A stretch of 64,000 nt of DNA from UBA668 sp040081465 (GTDB lineage: Bacteria > Actinomycetota > Acidimicrobiia > Acidimicrobiales > Ilumatobacteraceae): contig JBEBGL010000008.1 in NCBI GenBank assembly GCA_040081465.1, forward strand, positions 42,374 to 106,373, in the 5' to 3' direction. Each line of letters starts with the position of its first letter. The first letter of the stretch is position 1. A program made the translations under genes and the position numbers. Shown here in pieces: positions 1 through 7,756 of this stretch. The notes below the pieces were generated by a model. That model made no database searches. It was not told where the DNA came from and was given only the letters and a program-made list of their open reading frames with translations.

Positions 1-1
1 A

Positions 2-430
2 CCCGGTGTCCCGAATCCTCCGCTGCACTTCTACAGCGACTGCTGGAGCAACCATGCTCAGGGTCGCGCTCTCGATTTCAGGGTCGGTGGCACCGAGTTG
101 CCAATGCGCCAACGAATCGCTCGCGGCACTCTGCTGATCGAGTGGCTGCTCGCCCCCGACGCGCAAGGCAACAAGCAAGCGCGGGCGCGTCGACTAGGCA
201 TCCAGGAGATACTTTTCTTCGATAGGTGTTGGAACAATGACAAGCCTGATGCTCTCGACAAGTCCACTTACCTTGAACTCGAAGAGTGCGACATCGGCCA
301 CTACGACCACGTGCACCTCAGTTTCAACGTTGCGGGCGCGCTCGGGCTGACGTCGGGCTATGACTCCGACGCTCCGCCACCGCCACCGCACTGCGCTGGC
401 TGTACGCCCAACATCAGACCGCGCATGTAA
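2..430 (+). CDS. LAS-type metallopeptidase-like protein, 5' end cut by the window
   Basis: The reading frame is open from the first bases of the window to a TAA at 428-430, so the start lies upstream; about 142 residues of the C-terminal part are visible. Two motifs identify it. HAQGRALDF near residue 18 matches the HxxGxAxD zinc motif of LAS-fold peptidases (D-Ala-D-Ala carboxypeptidase/VanY type), and DHVHLSF near residue 105 matches the second His-x-His metal site. The tail is proline- and cysteine-containing. Such proteins usually act on peptidoglycan or are secreted enzymes; the substrate is not shown here. An internal ATG at 98 would remove the first zinc motif and is unlikely to be the start. 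Confidence 0.7.
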   Translation, partial: PGVPNPPLHFYSDCWSNHAQGRALDFRVGGTELPMRQRIARGTLLIEWLLAPDAQGNKQARARRLGIQEILFFDRCWNNDKPDALDKSTYLELEECDIGHYDHVHLSFNVAGALGLTSGYDSDAPPPPPHCAGCTPNIRPRM

Positions 431-440
431 CGACTGTTGC

Positions 441-459
441 CGATCGGCCACACCGATCG
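441..459. terminator. Hairpin after the LAS peptidase gene
   Basis: Perfect 7-bp inverted repeat CGATCGG / CCGATCG with a 5-base loop, 10 bases after the stop of the peptidase gene. There is no T-tract, so it is only a possible terminator. Confidence 0.3.
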
Positions 460-515
460 CACCCAGTGGTTCCGACCGGCTTCCCCTCGTTCACCACTGC
501 TGACAGGGGAAGTCC

Positions 516-1100
516 ATGCCGCTCGCTCCACATAGGTTTTCAACTGACGAACAAACCGTCATGGTGCTGCCGTGGCACGACCCGATCGTCGACGCTGTCG
601 GCTTCGAGGCTCGCAGTCAGTACGTCGAACTGTTTTGGCTAAACGTCTTAGGACCGACGGCGACGTGGACACTACGTCGACTAGTCACCGGCCTCGATCG
701 CTATCCGTTGGGCTACGAGATGGACCTCGGCGAGACGGCAAGCATGCTCGGGCTTGCGTACGGCGTCGGCACGTCGAACTCGTTCGCGAAGGCGCTGCAG
801 CGTTGCGCGCTGTTCGGCGTATCGCAGCAAGTGCCGGGCGGCTTGGCCGTCCGCCGCAAGGTTCCGCCCGTCGCTGGCCGCCACCTCGCGCGAATGCCCG
901 ACACGTTGCGAGCAATGCATGTGCCGTGGCAAACACGCGAGTACTCCCTTAGCGACCTACAGCGTGGCCGCACGCTTGCAGAGGTAATGGTGAAGGCGGG
1001 CGACGACCCGGAAGTGGTCGAGCGTCAACTGCTTGCGGTAGGCGTCTCTCCCGCTGCAGCAGCCGAAGCGATCTTGCTGACTCTTACGCCTTGCCCTTGA
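516..1100 (+). CDS. Conserved hypothetical protein, 194 aa
   Basis: I do not recognise a named family. The start ATG is supported by GGGGA five bases upstream (506-510). The sequence is soluble, with no signal peptide or membrane segment. It opens with a Trp-rich segment (residues 16-50), has a middle region with an R/K-rich stretch (residues 100-115) and ends with an Ala-rich helix. The middle part, with its regular helices and the GTSNSF turn, could be a winged-helix or replication-initiator-like fold, but this is speculative. It converges on pepA with a 5-base gap. Confidence 0.6.
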   Translation: MPLAPHRFSTDEQTVMVLPWHDPIVDAVGFEARSQYVELFWLNVLGPTATWTLRRLVTGLDRYPLGYEMDLGETASMLGLAYGVGTSNSFAKALQRCALFGVSQQVPGGLAVRRKVPPVAGRHLARMPDTLRAMHVPWQTREYSLSDLQRGRTLAEVMVKAGDDPEVVERQLLAVGVSPAAAAEAILLTLTPCP

Positions 1101-1105
1101 ACGAC

Positions 1106-2548
1106 CTAGCCCTTGAACGACACGGCGAGGTCGATCAGTAGTCGTGTCCCGAACCCGGTCGCGCCCTTCGACAACCATCCGTCGTCGGCATCGACAGCCA
1201 TCGGGCCAGCAATGTCGAGGTGCGCCCATGGCACATCGCCGACGAACTCGGACAAGAACAGCGAGGCCGTGATCGCGCCACCGTGTGGGCCGCCGATGTT
1301 GCGCATGTCGGCGACGTTGCTATCGAGCAACTTGCGATACGCCTTCTCCAGCGGCAACTGCCAAACCTGCTCGTCGGTGGCCGAACCTGACGCACGCACC
1401 TTGTCGATGAACCGCTGATCGTTGCCGATGACACCGGCAAGCTTCGTACCAAGTGCAACCATGCACGCGCCGGTGAGCGTCGCGATGTCGACGATCGCAT
1501 CGGGCTTGTCCTCGACAGCGAGCGACAGGCCATCGGCGAGAACCAATCGCCCTTCGGCGTCAGTGTTGTGAATCTCGGCGGTCTTGCCGTTGCGAAAGGT
1601 CAGCACGTCGCCGAGCTTGGTCGCATCGCCACCGGTCATGTTGTCGGTACACATCAGATAGCCGGTGACCTTCGCCTTGCAGTGCAGCGACTTCAAGGCG
1701 CTCATCGCCGACAACACCGCGGCCGCACCGCTCATGTCCATCTTCATCGTGATCATGCCGTCGCTGGGCTTCAGGCTGAGTCCGCCGGAATCGAACATCA
1801 CGCCCTTGCCAACCATCGCCAAGTGACCAACGGGATTGCGCGGGCTGTATGTGAGACGCACCATGCGCGGGGGTTCGGTGCTACCAGCGTTGACTCCCAA
1901 CATGCCGCCGCAGCCCATCTCGGCCAACTGGTCGGCATCGAATACTTCAACCGTCAATCCGTTTGCGCTGCCGACCTCAACCGCCCGCTCTGCGATGTGA
2001 CGCGCGGCCATGTACCTGGGCGGTGTGTTGGCGAGATCGCGCGCGAGGTAAGCGGCGGCCGCCGTGGCCTGCCCACGATCGCTGCCGACTCGCGCTCCCT
2101 TGCTACGGCTCTCGCCAACCACGAGGGTGAACTGTGTGAGCGAGCTCTTGTTCGGCTCCTTCTTGATTCCGGCGTATCGATACGCGGCCAACAGAGCTCC
2201 CTCGACTACAGCTTGCGCCGCCTTTGTTGCATCGACGCCAGCGAGGTCGGCCAGCGTCGTGGCAACGGTCGCGCGTTTGCCTGCTGCGCGAACAACGGCG
2301 GCGGCCGCGTTACGCAGAACTGTCGTTGTCAACGAGCCGAGCTCGCCGATCCCAACGGCGATTTGTGTCGGCCCTGTCGGTGAGGGAAGCACCAGCGTTT
2401 GACCGGGTTTGCCCTCGAAACCAGCTTTCTCGAGCGCCGCGCGACTGTGGCCGAGCGAGCGTGGCACGGCGCCGGTGGTCGCAACAGGGACACCAATTGC
2501 ATCGACTTTGGTCGGGACGCTGCGAGAGATCAACACGGTGACGTTCAT
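1106..2548 (-). CDS. pepA: Leucyl aminopeptidase (M17 family)
   Basis: Removes N-terminal amino acids from peptides in the cytoplasm, using two divalent metals. The M17 signature NTDAEGRL is present in the C-terminal catalytic domain, as is the metal/Lys segment KGVMFDSGGLSLKP; the weaker N-terminal domain covers roughly residues 1-160. I chose the internal ATG at 2548 (protein MNVTVLISRS...) because it gives 480 aa, the usual length. A longer frame to 2644 adds an Arg-rich, unconserved leader that would overlap the divergent YceI gene. The 94-base spacer 2549-2642 must hold both promoters. Confidence 0.93.
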   Translation of the reverse strand: MNVTVLISRSVPTKVDAIGVPVATTGAVPRSLGHSRAALEKAGFEGKPGQTLVLPSPTGPTQIAVGIGELGSLTTTVLRNAAAAVVRAAGKRATVATTLADLAGVDATKAAQAVVEGALLAAYRYAGIKKEPNKSSLTQFTLVVGESRSKGARVGSDRGQATAAAAYLARDLANTPPRYMAARHIAERAVEVGSANGLTVEVFDADQLAEMGCGGMLGVNAGSTEPPRMVRLTYSPRNPVGHLAMVGKGVMFDSGGLSLKPSDGMITMKMDMSGAAAVLSAMSALKSLHCKAKVTGYLMCTDNMTGGDATKLGDVLTFRNGKTAEIHNTDAEGRLVLADGLSLAVEDKPDAIVDIATLTGACMVALGTKLAGVIGNDQRFIDKVRASGSATDEQVWQLPLEKAYRKLLDSNVADMRNIGGPHGGAITASLFLSEFVGDVPWAHLDIAGPMAVDADDGWLSKGATGFGTRLLIDLAVSFKG

Positions 2549-2642
2549 GGCGGTCAGTCTTGCCGCTTTGCCCACGCGCCGCACGAATCGGCCAATTCGC
2601 CTGACGGTAAAACGATCCTTGCCTGTGTAATCATCCCCGCCC

Positions 2643-3353
2643 ATGACCAGGCACTGGAAGAAACTCGTAGTCGTAGTCCTCTCACTCGTCGTGCTTGTTC
2701 TCGCGGCGTCGTTCCTCTACGCCAAGGTCATCAACAAGGCCGACGACGAGTTCGACACCAGCGACGTCAAGGATCGACTGACGACCACGACGGTCAGCGA
2801 CGCGACCGATTCGACGACCGGATCAACTGACGGAGTCGACGGCGGGTGGAGGATCGTGGAGGGTTCCGAGGTCGGCTATCGCGTCGAAGAAAGCATCAAC
2901 GGCTTCGACACCACCGCCAATGGCCGCACAACCGACGTCAGTGGCAACTTCAGTATTGAGGGCGCGCAGGTAACGACTGGCGAGTTCTACGTCAATATGA
3001 CGACATTCTCGAGCGACGAAGGCCGGCGCGACAATGCGTTCAACGGCCGCATCATGGACGTCGACACATTCCCCACGGCGACGATGGTGCTGACCGAGCC
3101 GATCGACTTCGGCGAGGTTCCCGCGGATGGCACAACCATCTCGGCGACCGCAACAGGCGACCTCACGTTGCACGGTGTCACCAAGTCGGTGACGTTCACG
3201 GTGGAAGCGACATTTCAGTCGGGTCGCGTCGGCGTGCTCGGACAAATCCCTATCGTGTTCGCCGATTACGACATCCCCAACCCATCGAATGCAAGCATTA
3301 GCACCGAAGACAGCGGCCTGCTTGAGTTCGTGCTGATCTTCGATCGCGCATAA
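2643..3353 (+). CDS. YceI-like family protein, membrane anchored
   Basis: 236 aa. Residues 8-27 form one hydrophobic transmembrane segment or uncleaved signal anchor. A Thr/Ser/Asp-rich linker follows to about residue 67, then a YceI-like lipocalin-type domain (residues 68-236). Visible family features are the DNAFNGRIMDVDTFPTAT segment (RDxxLRxxxFFDvxxyPt type), GDLTLHGVTKSVTF and a C-terminal beta strand. YceI domains bind long isoprenoid or other apolar ligands, and extracytoplasmic location fits the anchor. Divergent from pepA; followed 9 bases later by a small membrane protein, probably co-transcribed. Confidence 0.85.
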   Translation: MTRHWKKLVVVVLSLVVLVLAASFLYAKVINKADDEFDTSDVKDRLTTTTVSDATDSTTGSTDGVDGGWRIVEGSEVGYRVEESINGFDTTANGRTTDVSGNFSIEGAQVTTGEFYVNMTTFSSDEGRRDNAFNGRIMDVDTFPTATMVLTEPIDFGEVPADGTTISATATGDLTLHGVTKSVTFTVEATFQSGRVGVLGQIPIVFADYDIPNPSNASISTEDSGLLEFVLIFDRA

Positions 3354-3362
3354 CGTGCCGAC

Positions 3363-3626
3363 ATGAACTTGATTGCTTGGATCATCGTCGGATTCATCGC
3401 TGGCCTGCTCGCGAGATGGATTGTTCGCGACGACAAATCCGGTTGCCTCTACACGATTGCTGTCGGCGTTCTCGGTGCGCTGATCGGCGGTGCTCTAATG
3501 CAGGCCGCCGGCAAACGCGGATTTAACGACGACCTCGACGTGCGCTCGATCCTCGTCGCGGCACTCGGCGCCGTCTTGCTATTGCTGGTGTTGCAGGCCC
3601 TGAGTGTGGGCAAACGACGCCGATAA
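3363..3626 (+). CDS. GlsB/YeaQ/YmgE family small membrane protein
   Basis: 87 aa with three hydrophobic segments (about residues 3-19, 30-47 and 60-80) and glycine-rich helices typical of the transglycosylase-associated GlsB/YeaQ/YmgE family. The opening MNLIAWIIVGFIAGLLA is characteristic. Members are stress-associated inner-membrane proteins without a defined enzyme activity. It follows the YceI-like gene closely, which suggests a shared envelope-stress transcript. Confidence 0.85.
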   Translation: MNLIAWIIVGFIAGLLARWIVRDDKSGCLYTIAVGVLGALIGGALMQAAGKRGFNDDLDVRSILVAALGAVLLLLVLQALSVGKRRR

Positions 3627-3641
3627 GGCCGTCGGACCCTT

Positions 3642-3995
3642 TCAGGACAGCAGCTTCGTGATCCGATCCTTCGGACGCCCGATGATCGCTTTCTTCTTCG
3701 TGACAAGTACCGGTCGCTGGAGAAGTTGCTTGTGCTTCAACAACAACTTCACCACCTGATCCTCGGTCTTCGCGTCCTTTTCGGTCAGCCCTAACTTCGT
3801 CCACAGGCTGTCGCGACGTACGAGTTCGGTGAACGGGTCTTCCAACTTCGCGATGATGCTGCGCAGTGTCGCCTCATTCGGTGGCGTCTTGATGTACAGC
3901 ACAATCTCAGCGTCGACGCCGAGTTCCTCTGCAATGCGCACGGCATTGCTGGAAGAGTTTCAATGCGGGTTGTGGTAGATCGTCACTTGGGCCAT
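3642..3995 (-). CDS. arsC: ArsC-like thioredoxin-fold reductase, probable selenoprotein (TGA = Sec12)
   Basis: Read from ATG 3995 the protein is 117 aa and fits the glutaredoxin-linked arsenate reductase (ArsC/YfgD) family. It starts MAQVTIYHNPH, followed by TGA at codon 12 (3962-3960) and then NSSSNAVRIAEELGV. Codon 12 is exactly the catalytic Cys12 of ArsC (family pattern HNPxC). The three oxyanion-binding arginines of the family fall at the usual numbers: R60 (LVRRD), R94 (QRPVLV) and R107 (GRPKD). A hairpin with bacterial SECIS geometry lies just downstream, and selD is in the same window. An annotation starting at GTG 3941 would give 99 aa without the active site. Family role: reduction of arsenate or another oxyanion with glutaredoxin; the true substrate here is unknown. 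Alternatives: a nonsense mutation or sequencing error at Cys12 (TGC/TGT to TGA). Confidence 0.85.
3931..3949 (-). promoter_or_regulatory. Candidate bacterial SECIS hairpin of the ArsC-like gene
   Basis: On the minus strand, 10 nt after the TGA, a perfect 7-bp stem GCAATGC / GCATTGC encloses the loop CGTGC. The stem can be extended by CTCT/AGAG with a four-base bulge. The apical loop begins 17 nt after UGA and has G as its second base. Both points fit the published bacterial SECIS pattern: loop 16-37 nt after UGA, and a G in the first two loop positions. Confidence 0.75.
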
Positions 3996-4129
3996 GTCGA
4001 GCAGCGTAGCGATTGCCCGAACTGTGTGAGACCCCGTTCGTAGGGTCGTGACCTAACGGCTTCCCCCGGTTCACGCACCGCCCGCGCGCCTTGTGTTCAG
4101 CGCGTTCGGCATCACCCCGGAGGCCACCC

Positions 4130-4624
4130 ATGTCCACCACTGAACTTCCATCGCACGAACGTCCGTCCCACGACGGGCCAGCACCCGTGCGCTGCGCTGC
4201 CGACGCGCTGCGCCTGCTGTTTCTTGCATCAGCGAATCCGTTGCAGCCCGAGACTCTTGCCTTCATCCTCGACAAGCAGGGTCGCGGTGGAGTGATCACC
4301 ATCGTCTCGGGCACTACCGATGCCGACTCTGTCCTGCCAGTGACCGAGTGCATGTCGCGTGCGGCCGAGCGCGTCGACCGAGCTGCAGCGTTGGTCGTCG
4401 CTTCTGTTCGTCCCGGCGGTTGCGTGCTGCCCGGCGACCTCGACCGCTGGATGGAAGCAAGCACGCTCGCGGCGGCGTACGGCGTGACGTTGATCGAGTG
4501 GTTCATCATCACTGAGTCGGGTGCACAATGCCCACGCGACCTGCTTGGCGAACCCGAGCGATGGAAGCAACTACACCCTGGTCGTTCAGTTGGAACTTCG
4601 CCGCTGCGCAGCGCTCAGCCGTAG
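4130..4624 (+). CDS. RadC-like (JAB/MPN fold) protein with altered metal motif
   Basis: 164 aa from ATG 4130, which has GGAGG six bases upstream. Upstream codons to 4091 are Arg-rich and unlikely to be translated. The layout resembles the RadC/JAB domain: a beta segment GGVITIVSG followed by LVVASVRPGGCVLPGDLDRW and then a helix and strand ending in EWFIIT. The RPGG...P.DLD...A...GV pattern lines up with the HPSG...PS..D...LGI metal-binding region of RadC, but the zinc-ligand histidines are missing. It may therefore be a non-catalytic member. Function unknown. Its last 39 bases overlap the tail of the convergent DUF4031 gene. Confidence 0.55.
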   Translation: MSTTELPSHERPSHDGPAPVRCAADALRLLFLASANPLQPETLAFILDKQGRGGVITIVSGTTDADSVLPVTECMSRAAERVDRAAALVVASVRPGGCVLPGDLDRWMEASTLAAAYGVTLIEWFIITESGAQCPRDLLGEPERWKQLHPGRSVGTSPLRSAQP

Positions 4625-4861
4625 GCCAGCAGCGCGCAAGCGGCGCAACAACTCGCGAGTCGGCGTGGGCACTGCGCCGAATGAAACCACCTCGTCGTAG
4701 AACTCCTCGGGTACGTCGTAGTGATCGCCATGGAAGCCACGGCGCGGAATGCCAGCCCGCTCGGCGAAATCGTGCAACTCGTCCAGCGACGTATCGCTGA
4801 CGAGGTGCGACCACAACCGCTCCTTGAACCACCAGCGAGGTTCGTCGATAAGTAGGGCCAC
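4586..4861 (-). CDS. DUF4031 domain protein
   Basis: 91 aa from GTG 4861. The segment DEPRWWFKERLWSHLVSD and the later FHGDHYDVPE match the small actinobacterial DUF4031 family (typical pattern D.PRHP..G..WSHL.SD). No enzymatic role is established. It is convergent with the RadC-like gene (39-base tail overlap) and divergent from the membrane protein gene starting at 4882, only 20 bases away. Confidence 0.7.
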   Translation of the reverse strand: MALLIDEPRWWFKERLWSHLVSDTSLDELHDFAERAGIPRRGFHGDHYDVPEEFYDEVVSFGAVPTPTRELLRRLRAAGLRLSAAQRRSSN

Positions 4862-4881
4862 AGCAACATACGATCACATTC

Positions 4882-5751
4882 GTGACAGGCGGAAACGAAA
4901 TCAACGCTCCGGAATCAACTCGGGTACGTCGCGTCCTGCACCGCAAGCGCGCCGTGCTCCGCGACAGTCTGACCGTCGTGCGAACGACTTGGCGCACACT
5001 GCGGCGCGATCGCTTTCTTGTACGCGTGCTATGGGGCATCGCGGTCGGCGGCATTGTCGGGCTGATTCTGTGGAAGATTGCCAGCAAGTCGTCTCCTGCA
5101 GGGGAACGCGCTCGCTTTCGTCCGGTTGCGATCGGCGTGCGGCTGGTGGCGGCTTTATGCGTTCAGTACGTCGTGGCGTCGTGGTTGTACTCGCGCTGGT
5201 CCGGCGAGGTGCACGAGCGCGGCCGACACCTCTGGCGTCGTCTCGTGCGACTTCTGCCCGCGTTCATTGTTTGGGCAGTCGTGCTCGGCTGGCTCGATCG
5301 AGCAACCCAAGCGTCAACCTTCTCGACCCTGATTCGTACCGGCGCATCGTTCGCACTGGGCTACGCACTCTCGTACGCAGTACCCGCGGCGGCCGTCTAT
5401 CGCTCTGGCATGTTCCACGCGTTTCGTCGTTCCTACCAAGCGTTCCGTCGCACGTTCGGCGCCGACCTGTTCGCGTGGTCTGGAGTTTGGCTGGTGACTG
5501 GGTTCGTCGCGCTTGCGACCGCTGTGCCAGAGGCATTCGATCTCTACTCGCCGGGGTCGCCTGCGCGCGGTGGTTTCATCGGACGGCTCGTGGGTTGGGG
5601 CTTAGTAATACCGCTTTCGCTCGGAGCGCTCGCGCTCAGCGCCGGCTTCTGCACAGTCATCTTCTTCGCGCTGACGCGCAACCACGCGCCGACCGAGTAT
5701 CCGAAGGCGGCAGTCGAAACCGTCTGTGGACTGCAACTCGACGACAACTAA
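4882..5751 (+). CDS. Multi-pass membrane protein of unknown function
   Basis: 289 aa from GTG 4882. A basic cytoplasmic N-terminus (residues 1-45) precedes hydrophobic segments near residues 48-67, 84-102, 125-141, 152-173, 198-216 and 240-266, so about six membrane helices are likely. No family motif is recognised. The C-terminus is short and acidic. Followed 10 bases later by the DUF3039 gene. Confidence 0.6.
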   Translation: MTGGNEINAPESTRVRRVLHRKRAVLRDSLTVVRTTWRTLRRDRFLVRVLWGIAVGGIVGLILWKIASKSSPAGERARFRPVAIGVRLVAALCVQYVVASWLYSRWSGEVHERGRHLWRRLVRLLPAFIVWAVVLGWLDRATQASTFSTLIRTGASFALGYALSYAVPAAAVYRSGMFHAFRRSYQAFRRTFGADLFAWSGVWLVTGFVALATAVPEAFDLYSPGSPARGGFIGRLVGWGLVIPLSLGALALSAGFCTVIFFALTRNHAPTEYPKAAVETVCGLQLDDN

Positions 5752-5761
5752 CCTGTTCTGC

Positions 5762-6070
5762 GTGAGCAACCCGGCCACCGTCACTCGACCCGCGACGCGC
5801 ACGATTGTCGACACGATCGTCGATACCGAGCATGTGCTCGAGACGGGTAAGCCAGCCAACGCTCACATCGTGAAAACCGATCCTGGCGAGAACGCTGCTG
5901 CCAAGGTTCTCGAGGCTCGCATTTATGGCACGCCGATCGAAGCCCTCTGCGGCCACGTGTGGGTGCCGTCGCGCGATCCAAAGCAGCTACCGCTGTGCGA
6001 GGCATGCAAGTCGATTTACGACATGTACAAGGCGTTCAACGAAGGCCTCGGCGATCAGCCGAACGACTGA
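5762..6070 (+). CDS. DUF3039 domain protein
   Basis: 102 aa from GTG 5762. The signature ALCGHVWVPSRDPKQLPLCE with the following CK forms a small zinc-ribbon-like site (C-x-H and C-x2-C). This is the hallmark of DUF3039, a small family nearly restricted to Actinobacteria. Role unknown. Its stop overlaps the ATG of the LysE-type exporter (TGATG at 6068-6072), so translation is probably coupled. A longer start at 5726 would overlap the preceding gene. Confidence 0.8.
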   Translation: MSNPATVTRPATRTIVDTIVDTEHVLETGKPANAHIVKTDPGENAAAKVLEARIYGTPIEALCGHVWVPSRDPKQLPLCEACKSIYDMYKAFNEGLGDQPND

Positions 6071-6711
6071 TGCCCACCGCTGCCACCATTCTTGCTTTTG
6101 CCGGCGCATCGATCGTGCTGCTGCTGATCCCTGGTCCGGCCGTGCTCTACATCGTCAACCGCAGCGTTAGCGACGGACGCGAAGCCGGGCTGGCAGCTGT
6201 CGTCGGACTAACGCTTGGAAACCTGGTGCACGCGCTGGCCGCGGCAGTTGGTCTATCCGCGATCCTTGCCACGTCCGCCGTCGCCTTCACCACCGTGAAG
6301 TGGTTGGGTGCGGGCTACCTCGTGTATGTCGGCGTGCGCACATTGTTGCGACCAGCACCGGCCATCGACCCCGACCAACCAGGTGTCAGTGCGCGACGCG
6401 CGTTCACGCAAGGAGTCGTCGTCAACGTTTTGAACCCGAAGGTCGCTCTGTTCTTCCTGTCGTTCCTGCCGCAATTCATCCGGCCCGAGAACGGCCGACC
6501 AGCACTGCAAGCACTAGTGCTCGGGCTGGTGTTTGTCGGCATCGGGTTCTTCACCGATGGCACGTACTCATTGATCGCCAGCAGTCTGCGCACAGTCTTG
6601 TTGCGCGGCAAGACATTGCCATTCGTACAACGGTGGGTGGCCGGGACTGTTTTCATCGGGCTCGGGCTTGTCGCCGCAACCGCGTCAGTGTCGCACTCCA
6701 GCAAAGACTGA
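6070..6711 (+). CDS. LysE/RhtB-type amino acid exporter
   Basis: 213 aa membrane protein with five to six hydrophobic helices. The N-terminal LLLIPGPAVLYIVNRS matches the LysE/RhtB family PGP motif, and the mid-protein NPKVALFFLSFLPQFI is the second conserved segment. Family members export amino acids or derivatives with proton exchange; the substrate cannot be read from sequence. The ATG overlaps the DUF3039 stop, so I rejected an upstream start at 5959. Confidence 0.88.
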   Translation: MPTAATILAFAGASIVLLLIPGPAVLYIVNRSVSDGREAGLAAVVGLTLGNLVHALAAAVGLSAILATSAVAFTTVKWLGAGYLVYVGVRTLLRPAPAIDPDQPGVSARRAFTQGVVVNVLNPKVALFFLSFLPQFIRPENGRPALQALVLGLVFVGIGFFTDGTYSLIASSLRTVLLRGKTLPFVQRWVAGTVFIGLGLVAATASVSHSSKD

Positions 6712-6760
6712 TCCGACGCGACTGGCTAAAGACAGCGACGTAGCTGTTACCGTGCCCTGC

Positions 6761-7696
6761 GTGTCGGCACCCATGTGCGTCATCGGCGACTTCGCCTGGG
6801 ATGTGCTCATTCGCACCAACCGCGAACTGTTGCGTGGGGGCGACACATTCGGCGAAGTGATGCTGACCCCCGGTGGTAGTGCCGCCAACGTCGCGGTATG
6901 GGCAAGTCGAGCGGGACTCACTACCGAGTTCATCGGCAAGATCGGCCGCGATCGTTTCGGGCAGCTGGCACAGGAAGATCTCGATCGCGAGCACGTGATC
7001 GCGCACTTCGTTGAGACCGACGCTCACCTCACTGGTTCAGTTGCCGTCTTCGTCGACCACACCGGCGAACGGTCGATGGTGTCAGGGCATGGTGCCGACT
7101 TTTATCTACTGCCACAAGAGATTCCGCGCGACGTCGTCTGTCGCGCACGTCACTTGCATCTGACGGCTTGGTCGTTCTTCGTCGATCCGCCACGCGCCGC
7201 GGCCCGCGCAGCCGCATTGCTCGCGCAGTCGTCGGGCGCGACACTTTCGTTCGATCCTGGCTCGTTCCAGATGATCGGCGAGATGGGCGTTGGAAACTTT
7301 CTAGCCGTGACGCAAGACCTCGGCATCGACATCTTCTTGCCTAACAAGGAAGAGGGCAGCATGTTGACCGGCGGCCTTACCGAACCGGACGCGATCGCGG
7401 CCAGCCTGTCCAAGCTGTATCCAAAGGCGCTGATCATGCTGAAGCTCGATGCCGATGGCGCACTCGTTTGGGAGAATGGCAGCGGCACGCACATTCCTGC
7501 GGGCACCAACAATCTCGTTGACGCGACTGGCGCAGGCGATTCATTTGCGGGCGGCTTCCTCGCGCATTACTTGGAACACGGCGATGCAGTTGCCGCGGCT
7601 CGTTTTGCGACGACTATTTCGGCGTGGGTGATCGAGCACCTCGGCGCACGTCCGGAACCCAACGCCAAACTGCGCGCGGTACTACGTCGTACATGA
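6761..7696 (+). CDS. PfkB-family carbohydrate kinase
   Basis: 311 aa from GTG 6761 (ATG 6773 is an alternative). The ribokinase-fold landmarks are GGSAANVAVWASRAG near residue 40, which contacts the sugar, and DATGAGDSFAGGFL near residue 265, the anion hole and catalytic Asp region. It phosphorylates a sugar or nucleoside hydroxyl with ATP; the closest subfamilies are ribokinase- and adenosine-kinase-like, but the substrate is not determined. The region before GTG has no conserved sequence. Confidence 0.88.
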   Translation: MSAPMCVIGDFAWDVLIRTNRELLRGGDTFGEVMLTPGGSAANVAVWASRAGLTTEFIGKIGRDRFGQLAQEDLDREHVIAHFVETDAHLTGSVAVFVDHTGERSMVSGHGADFYLLPQEIPRDVVCRARHLHLTAWSFFVDPPRAAARAAALLAQSSGATLSFDPGSFQMIGEMGVGNFLAVTQDLGIDIFLPNKEEGSMLTGGLTEPDAIAASLSKLYPKALIMLKLDADGALVWENGSGTHIPAGTNNLVDATGAGDSFAGGFLAHYLEHGDAVAAARFATTISAWVIEHLGARPEPNAKLRAVLRRT

Positions 7697-7756
7697 GTTA
7701 GTGCAACGTCCGAAACCCGCTCGCGGATGTAACGCCCCGGCCGTAGCCTCGGACTC

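Noticed and set aside
3642..3941. 99-aa ORF starting at GTG 3941 as the complete ArsC-like gene
   Set aside because: It would begin after the active site; the upstream frame carries the conserved HNP motif and only one TGA at the catalytic position, so the Sec reading is better.
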